Source of the DNA: Dyella sp. S184 | Lineage (GTDB): Bacteria > Pseudomonadota > Gammaproteobacteria > Xanthomonadales > Rhodanobacteraceae | Reading direction: 5' to 3' | Assembly: GCF_009766065.1 (NCBI RefSeq) | Contig: NZ_LMUE01000002.1 | Coordinates: 361,731 to 425,730, forward strand | DNA: 64,000 bases | Shown here: positions 60,604-64,000 of the stretch, one piece after another | Layout: every line of letters begins with the position of its first letter | How positions within the stretch are numbered: the first letter of the stretch is position 1 | Program-made: the position numbers and the translations under genes | The notes under the pieces: model-generated | Seen by the model: the letters and a program-made list of their open reading frames with translations, nothing else | Databases searched by the model: none | Told to the model about the DNA's origin: nothing

Positions 60604-60882
60604 TCAGCGTGCCCGCCGCCGGCGCGCTTCCATCGGATCGAGCAGCAGCGACCGGTAGATCTCGATCCGGTCGCCGTCATGCACCTGCTGATCCGGGGTG
60701 GCCTTCCGCGCGAAGATACCCAGACGGTGCGGATCCACTGCGCCGTCCGGGATCAGCTCGACGATGCCGGAAGCTTCGATCGCCTGCATGACCGTGCTGC
60801 CATCAGCCAGCTCCACCCGGCGCAGGGTCTGTCGCCCGGCGTCCGCATGGACCACTTCCACCGTGATCGAGCGCTCAGCCAT
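60604..60882 (-). CDS. rnfH: RnfH (RatB) family ubiquitin-like protein
   Basis: 92 residues with a beta-grasp fold (ITVEVVHADAGRQTLRRVEL; GAVDPHRLGIFARKATPDQ; GDRIEIYRSLLLDPMEARRRRA). The last motif is diagnostic for the RnfH/RatB family. ATG 60882 overlaps the end of ratA by 8 bp, which supports this start. Function is not established; it is genetically tied to ratA across gammaproteobacteria. Confidence 0.93.
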   Translation of the reverse strand: MAERSITVEVVHADAGRQTLRRVELADGSTVMQAIEASGIVELIPDGAVDPHRLGIFARKATPDQQVHDGDRIEIYRSLLLDPMEARRRRAR

Positions 60883-61306
60883 ATACGCGCTCGGCTTCAC
60901 TGCAAAAATCGTCCACCATGCGTCCTGCCAATCCCTGGAAACCAAGCTTCAGGGCACTCCCACCCAGCCTGCCGGCATAATCGAAGTCCAGCGCAAAGGC
61001 GACCTTGCACCCTGCATCACCCAGGGCAATGAAATCCCACACGCCGTCGAGGCTGCGGAACGGACCATCGACGAGGCTCATCTGCAGGCGCGCGGGTCGC
61101 TCGACCGTGTTGCGGGTGGTAAAGCTCTGGTGGAACCCGGCGAACTTGAGATCCAGCCGCGCCACCAACGCATCACCCTGACGTTCGAGAATCTCGGCAC
61201 CGGCACACCATGGGAAACGCTTTGGGTATGCTTCGACCTCATTGACCAAGTCGAACATCTGCGCTGGCGAATATTTCACCAGGGCGCTGCGGCGGATTTC
61301 GATCAC
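60875..61306 (-). CDS. ratA: RatA/PasT ribosome association toxin family protein (START-like)
   Basis: 143-residue SRPBCC/START-like protein (RSALVKYSPAQMFDLVNEVEAYP, broken after the conserved Y; FPWCAGAEIL; KLGFQGLAGRMVDDFCSEAERVYG). In E. coli RatA binds 50S subunits and blocks 70S formation when overproduced; the homologue COQ10 binds ubiquinone. It is divergent from smpB and overlaps rnfH, the conserved order smpB / ratA-rnfH / bamE. Confidence 0.95.
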   Translation of the reverse strand: MIEIRRSALVKYSPAQMFDLVNEVEAYPKRFPWCAGAEILERQGDALVARLDLKFAGFHQSFTTRNTVERPARLQMSLVDGPFRSLDGVWDFIALGDAGCKVAFALDFDYAGRLGGSALKLGFQGLAGRMVDDFCSEAERVYG

Positions 61307-61389
61307 AGTAACCTCTTCACATCACGCTTGATCCAGCCCTGCAAGAGGCGGGATCGGCATCAGGGCATCGAGGCCCGAGTTTAACGGAC

Positions 61390-61881
61390 ATGGCCAAGGC
61401 AAAGGACAAAGACAACAAGGGCGGCGGCACCATCGCGCTCAACAAACGCTCGCGTTTCGAATATCACATCGACCAGCGTTTCGAAGCCGGCGTTGCCCTG
61501 CAGGGCTGGGAGCTGAAGGCGCTGCGTGCCGGCCGCATCAACTTCGGCGACAGCTACGCGGTTGTCCTGAAGAACGAGATCTTCCTGGTCGGTGCCTCGA
61601 TCCCGCCACTGATCAGCGCCTCCACCCACGTCATTGCCGAAGATCGACGCACCCGCAAGCTGCTGCTGCATCGAAAGGAAATCGACCAGCTGGTCGGCGC
61701 CGTCGAGCGCAAGGGTTACACCCTGGTACCCACCGCGATGTACTGGAAAGGCAACAAAGTCAAGGTCGAGATCGGCCTTGCACGCGGCAAGCAGGAGCAC
61801 GACAAGCGCGACACCGAGAAGCAGCGCGACTGGCAGATCGAGAAGCAGCGCACCATGCGTTCACACAACCGCAGCGCCTGA
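61390..61881 (+). CDS. smpB: SsrA-binding protein SmpB
   Basis: 163 residues: OB-fold core (IALNKRSRFEYHIDQRFEAGVALQGWE, split here at the D; LKALRAGRINFGDSYAVV; LLLHRKEIDQL) and a basic C-terminal tail that mimics the codon-anticodon stem in the decoding centre. It loads tmRNA on stalled ribosomes. A terminator follows, and right after it lies a 3'-end fragment of a tmRNA/tRNA-like gene on the opposite strand. Confidence 0.98.
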   Translation: MAKAKDKDNKGGGTIALNKRSRFEYHIDQRFEAGVALQGWELKALRAGRINFGDSYAVVLKNEIFLVGASIPPLISASTHVIAEDRRTRKLLLHRKEIDQLVGAVERKGYTLVPTAMYWKGNKVKVEIGLARGKQEHDKRDTEKQRDWQIEKQRTMRSHNRSA

Positions 61882-61902
61882 GACTGCACAAGACACTGCG
61901 CA

Positions 61903-61938
61903 GCAAAAAGCCCCTGATTTTCATCAGGGGCTTTTTGC
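61903..61938. terminator. strong bidirectional terminator after smpB
   Basis: GCAAAAAGCCCCTGAT (61903-61918) and ATCAGGGGCTTTTTGC (61923-61938) form a perfect 16-bp stem with a TTTC loop. T-rich and A-rich flanks allow termination in both directions, so it could also have ended a leftward ssrA/tRNA gene whose CCA end lies 4 bp to the right. Confidence 0.95.
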
Positions 61939-61942
61939 TTAT

Positions 61943-61956
61943 TGGTGGAGGTGGCG
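61943..61956 (-). other. tmRNA/tRNA 3'-end fragment, probable island attachment site
   Basis: The minus strand reads CGCCACCTCCACCA, a typical acceptor-stem end of ssrA or a serine-type tRNA with encoded CCA. No T-arm or remaining tRNA body follows to the right, so it is a fragment. Placed 4 bp from a terminator in the right orientation and next to smpB (the usual neighbour of ssrA), it is best explained as the duplicated end left by integration of an element into that gene. Confidence 0.55.
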
Positions 61957-62121
61957 TCTATTTAACTACCCGCCGGAAGCCCTGCGCTGCAACGGTTCAA
62001 GAAAAATTATCGAGTTCGTTACCGCCAAAGTTACCGTTTAGCCTCAGGTGCTGCCCAGCCGCAGAACCCCGTCTGTTGGAAGTCGTCCGTCCATTTGAAC
62101 TGCCGCCGGGAAGCCCCGCGC
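61956..62121 (+). repeat. imperfect direct repeat next to the attachment-like site
   Basis: Segment 61956-61987 (starting GTCTATTTAACTACC) recurs with about six differences at 62089-62121 (starting GTCCATTTGAACTGC); both continue into a CCGCCGGAAGCCC-like run. The copies start 133 bp apart. The remaining non-coding sequence up to 62392 shows no convincing gene. The repeats could be integrase arm sites or remnants of two nested insertions. Confidence 0.5.
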
Positions 62122-62392
62122 GCGCGTACTGGTCACAAATTTCTATTCCAATCTACTTTAGGCAGCCAGCATGGCACTTCATCGCACTTTGTGACCCTTG
62201 GCGGGTGCCGTCGCCCATTCCTTAGGGACACAAGAAACGAGCTGGCATTGTTTCGGCCCCTGTTAGCGGAGAGCTGCCGTCCGGCAATCACGCGGGCGCG
62301 TAGCGGGCTGTGGCGGGCGTGCATTGCGGCTATGCGGTCGTTCTTGGCCGGGGCCGTGGTGACATACCGGCGTTGGCTAAAGCCTGCTGCGA

Positions 62393-62572
62393 TCAATGTA
62401 CGGTCTGTTCCGCGTCCACTGACCAACGCGCCAGCTGCGCGTGTACTTCCTGAATCTGCAGCGTGGCAGCCAGCTCGTCCGCTTCGGTGCGGCTGCGGAA
62501 CCTGACGATTGGCTCGTCGGCATCGGTGTCGTACACCATGAAGCCGTCGGACGCGGGGCGAACTTCAAGCAT
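62393..62572 (-). CDS. small hypothetical protein, island-borne
   Basis: 59 residues from ATG 62572 (open frame continues to 62791, and ATG 62635 is possible). MLEVRPASDGFMVYDTDAD, then PIVRFRSRTEADELAATLQ reads as a small beta-beta-alpha protein of the kind common on phages and integrative elements. No clear ribosome binding site. It is divergent from the methyltransferase gene. Function unknown. Confidence 0.4.
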   Translation of the reverse strand: MLEVRPASDGFMVYDTDADEPIVRFRSRTEADELAATLQIQEVHAQLARWSVDAEQTVH

Positions 62573-62848
62573 GGTCGGCACTCTCGCGAGGGAATTGGTG
62601 CCCCGGTTCGTCGGTTCCACCTGGCTGCGTTCCATGTCGGCTTGCGCCTGACAAGCAGTCGGATCGGGCCAGACTTGCGGGGCATGGGAAGGATGCAACC
62701 CTCCAGTTGATCTGTCTGTCGGATATTGCCCATGGTGCGTGTCGGGCGAAGTCGGAAAGCCTAAGAAGGTGTCAAGCCCGATTTGACTCACTCAAGTCGC
62801 AAATCTCGTGCTAGAGTTCCCGGGTATTAGTAAAGTTTCGAGGACGAA

Positions 62849-64000
62849 ATGGAAAATATACCCGAAGTAATTTCTGCTAAAGAGGCATCGGCTCGTTTGA
62901 GCGTTTCCGAGCAGCGTGTTCGGACTCTTCTGCGTTCCGGCGCCATCGAGGGCCGTCAGGTAGGCAAGCAATGGCTGACGACAGAGGCCGCGGTAGAAGC
63001 TTACCAAATGGGTGGTGCAACCAAGCCTCCAGAGGACAAATCCCGCACTCCTGGACCGCTTCCCAAGATCAGGGCGCTTTCGTTCTTTTCCGGAGCAATG
63101 GGTCTTGACCAAGGACTCGAAAAAGCTGGCATTCACCTGCTTCTTGCTTGTGAATTCGACAAGACCTGCAGGCGCACTATTACAGCCAACCGTCCTGATA
63201 TTGCCCTTCTAGGGGACGTATGGAAGTACACGCCAGAGGAAATCCGCGCCGCCGCTGGACTCAGATCTAAGGACGAGATCGACGTGATCGTCGGGGGACC
63301 CCCATGTCAGGCCTTTTCAACGGCCGGCGCTAGGCGCGGATTCAAGGACGATCGCGGTAACGCTTTGCTGCGCTATGTCGAGTTGATTCTCGCCCTGCGA
63401 CCACGATACGCCGTGATCGAGAATGTTCGTGGACTGATGTCAGCCCCTATGAGCCATACACCCCACGTCGAACGTAACGAGGGATGGATTCCAGATCGGG
63501 AGGAGCTCCCTGGTGGCGCGCTAATGCACGTCCTTGGAATGCTGCGCGCAGGAGGCTATGGCGTCTCCTTCAATCTCTACAATTCAGCGAACTTCGGCGT
63601 GCCGCAGTCGCGTGAGCGCGTTATCTTGCTTTGCTCCCGCGACGGGAAAAAGCTGCCGCATCTCATGCCAACGCACTCACAAGATGGCTCTTTCGATTTG
63701 CCAAAATGGAGGACGTTACGCGAGGCCTTAAAGGGCATCGACCCGAAAGCAGGTGACCACGAGGAATTTCCGGAGGCGAGGCTGCGGTTCTACCGTATGC
63801 TCAGCTCGGGCCAGTATTGGAAACATCTTCCCAAGGATCTGCACAGGGATGCTCTCGGCGGCTCGTTGGACTCTGGCGGCGGCAAGACCGGGTTCCTACG
63901 TCGACTTGACTGGGACAAGCCATCTTGCACGCTCGTGACATCACCGACGATGCCTGCGACGGACATCTGCCACCCGACCGAGCACCGCCCTCTATCTGTG
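62849..64000 (+). CDS. C5-cytosine DNA methyltransferase with N-terminal HTH domain (partial, runs off the window)
   Basis: 384 codons are present without a stop. Residues 1-55 (ISAKEASARLSVSEQRVRTL, then RSGAIEGRQVGKQW) form an excisionase/MerR-like DNA-binding helix-turn-helix. The methyltransferase starts near 75: motif I ALSFFSGAMGLDQGLEKAG, motif IV GGPPCQAFS with catalytic Cys153, motif VI ENV (191-193), motif VIII QSRERV (253-258), then a target-recognition region up to the edge. GAGGA at 62840-62844 supports the ATG. Codon use (TTA, CTA, AGA) differs from the flanking chromosome. It may belong to a restriction-modification or defence system whose other genes lie beyond 64000. Confidence 0.9.
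   Translation, partial: MENIPEVISAKEASARLSVSEQRVRTLLRSGAIEGRQVGKQWLTTEAAVEAYQMGGATKPPEDKSRTPGPLPKIRALSFFSGAMGLDQGLEKAGIHLLLACEFDKTCRRTITANRPDIALLGDVWKYTPEEIRAAAGLRSKDEIDVIVGGPPCQAFSTAGARRGFKDDRGNALLRYVELILALRPRYAVIENVRGLMSAPMSHTPHVERNEGWIPDREELPGGALMHVLGMLRAGGYGVSFNLYNSANFGVPQSRERVILLCSRDGKKLPHLMPTHSQDGSFDLPKWRTLREALKGIDPKAGDHEEFPEARLRFYRMLSSGQYWKHLPKDLHRDALGGSLDSGGGKTGFLRRLDWDKPSCTLVTSPTMPATDICHPTEHRPLSV

Noticed and set aside
62133-62426. 97-codon minus-strand frame in the island
   Set aside because: Basic, low-complexity product without ribosome binding site; overlaps the better-supported small gene at 62393.
62785-62798. GACT...AGTC near the methyltransferase promoter, resembling a C-protein box
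   Set aside because: Only one half-operator with 6-nt spacing rather than the usual paired arrangement, and no C-protein gene is visible.

Overview
The window looks like chromosomal DNA of a high-GC gammaproteobacterium of the Xanthomonadales, most likely Rhodanobacteraceae (Dyella/Rhodanobacter-like). This rests on base composition, protein sequences and gene neighbourhoods such as hrcA-grpE-dnaK-dnaJ-dapB-carAB-greA and recN/fur/bamE/rnfH-ratA/smpB. No rRNA, complete tRNA, insertion sequence or CRISPR array was seen.

Layout. 1-1100: an accessory gene with a PD-(D/E)XK nuclease core. 1160-12300: mixed metabolic and envelope genes (NDH-2, DHA2 exporter, LTA-synthase-like phosphatase, a ClpP-fold secreted protein, a zinc-ribbon SDR, an M28 peptidase lipoprotein, one unrecognised gene). 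12600-17330: a + strand stress/repair run (pirin, quinone reductase, ada, alkB, MBL hydrolase) with an Ada-box-like site before ada. 17320-28000: minus-strand GNAT / tRNA-binding protein / FAD oxidase, then pbpC with a giant alpha-2-macroglobulin. 28180-36480: minus-strand envelope and translation block (galU, WbpM-like dehydratase, WecA-like transferase, lapB, lapA, ihfB, rpsA, cmk). 36590-40320: acyl-CoA-binding protein, fadH, lysR and type-B L36. 40380-47030: MGDG-synthase-like glycosyltransferase, greA, carB, carA. 47240-55120: a 2OG oxygenase, a Ca/Na exchanger, dapB and the DnaK chaperone genes. 55255-61880: recN, a UhpA/UhpB-like two-component system, fur, bamE, rnfH, ratA, smpB.

Two unannotated structured RNAs stand out. 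At about 59322-59521, after the histidine kinase, there is a chain of hairpins carrying GGA motifs in their loops and ending in a strong terminator; this is the architecture of CsrA/RsmA-titrating RNAs. At about 39027-39155 (minus strand), between fadH and lysR, two hairpins present C-rich loops and are followed by a long-range closing stem and a U-rich tail, as in anti-Shine-Dalgarno small RNAs.

The right edge looks like the start of a genomic island. Directly after the smpB terminator is a 14-bp sequence that reads, on the minus strand, as the 3' end of a tmRNA/tRNA (ending CCACCA). It is followed by an imperfect direct repeat, a small orphan gene and a cytosine-5 DNA methyltransferase with a fused N-terminal helix-turn-helix domain that runs off the window. 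The intact ssrA or tRNA gene and an integrase would be expected beyond position 64000.
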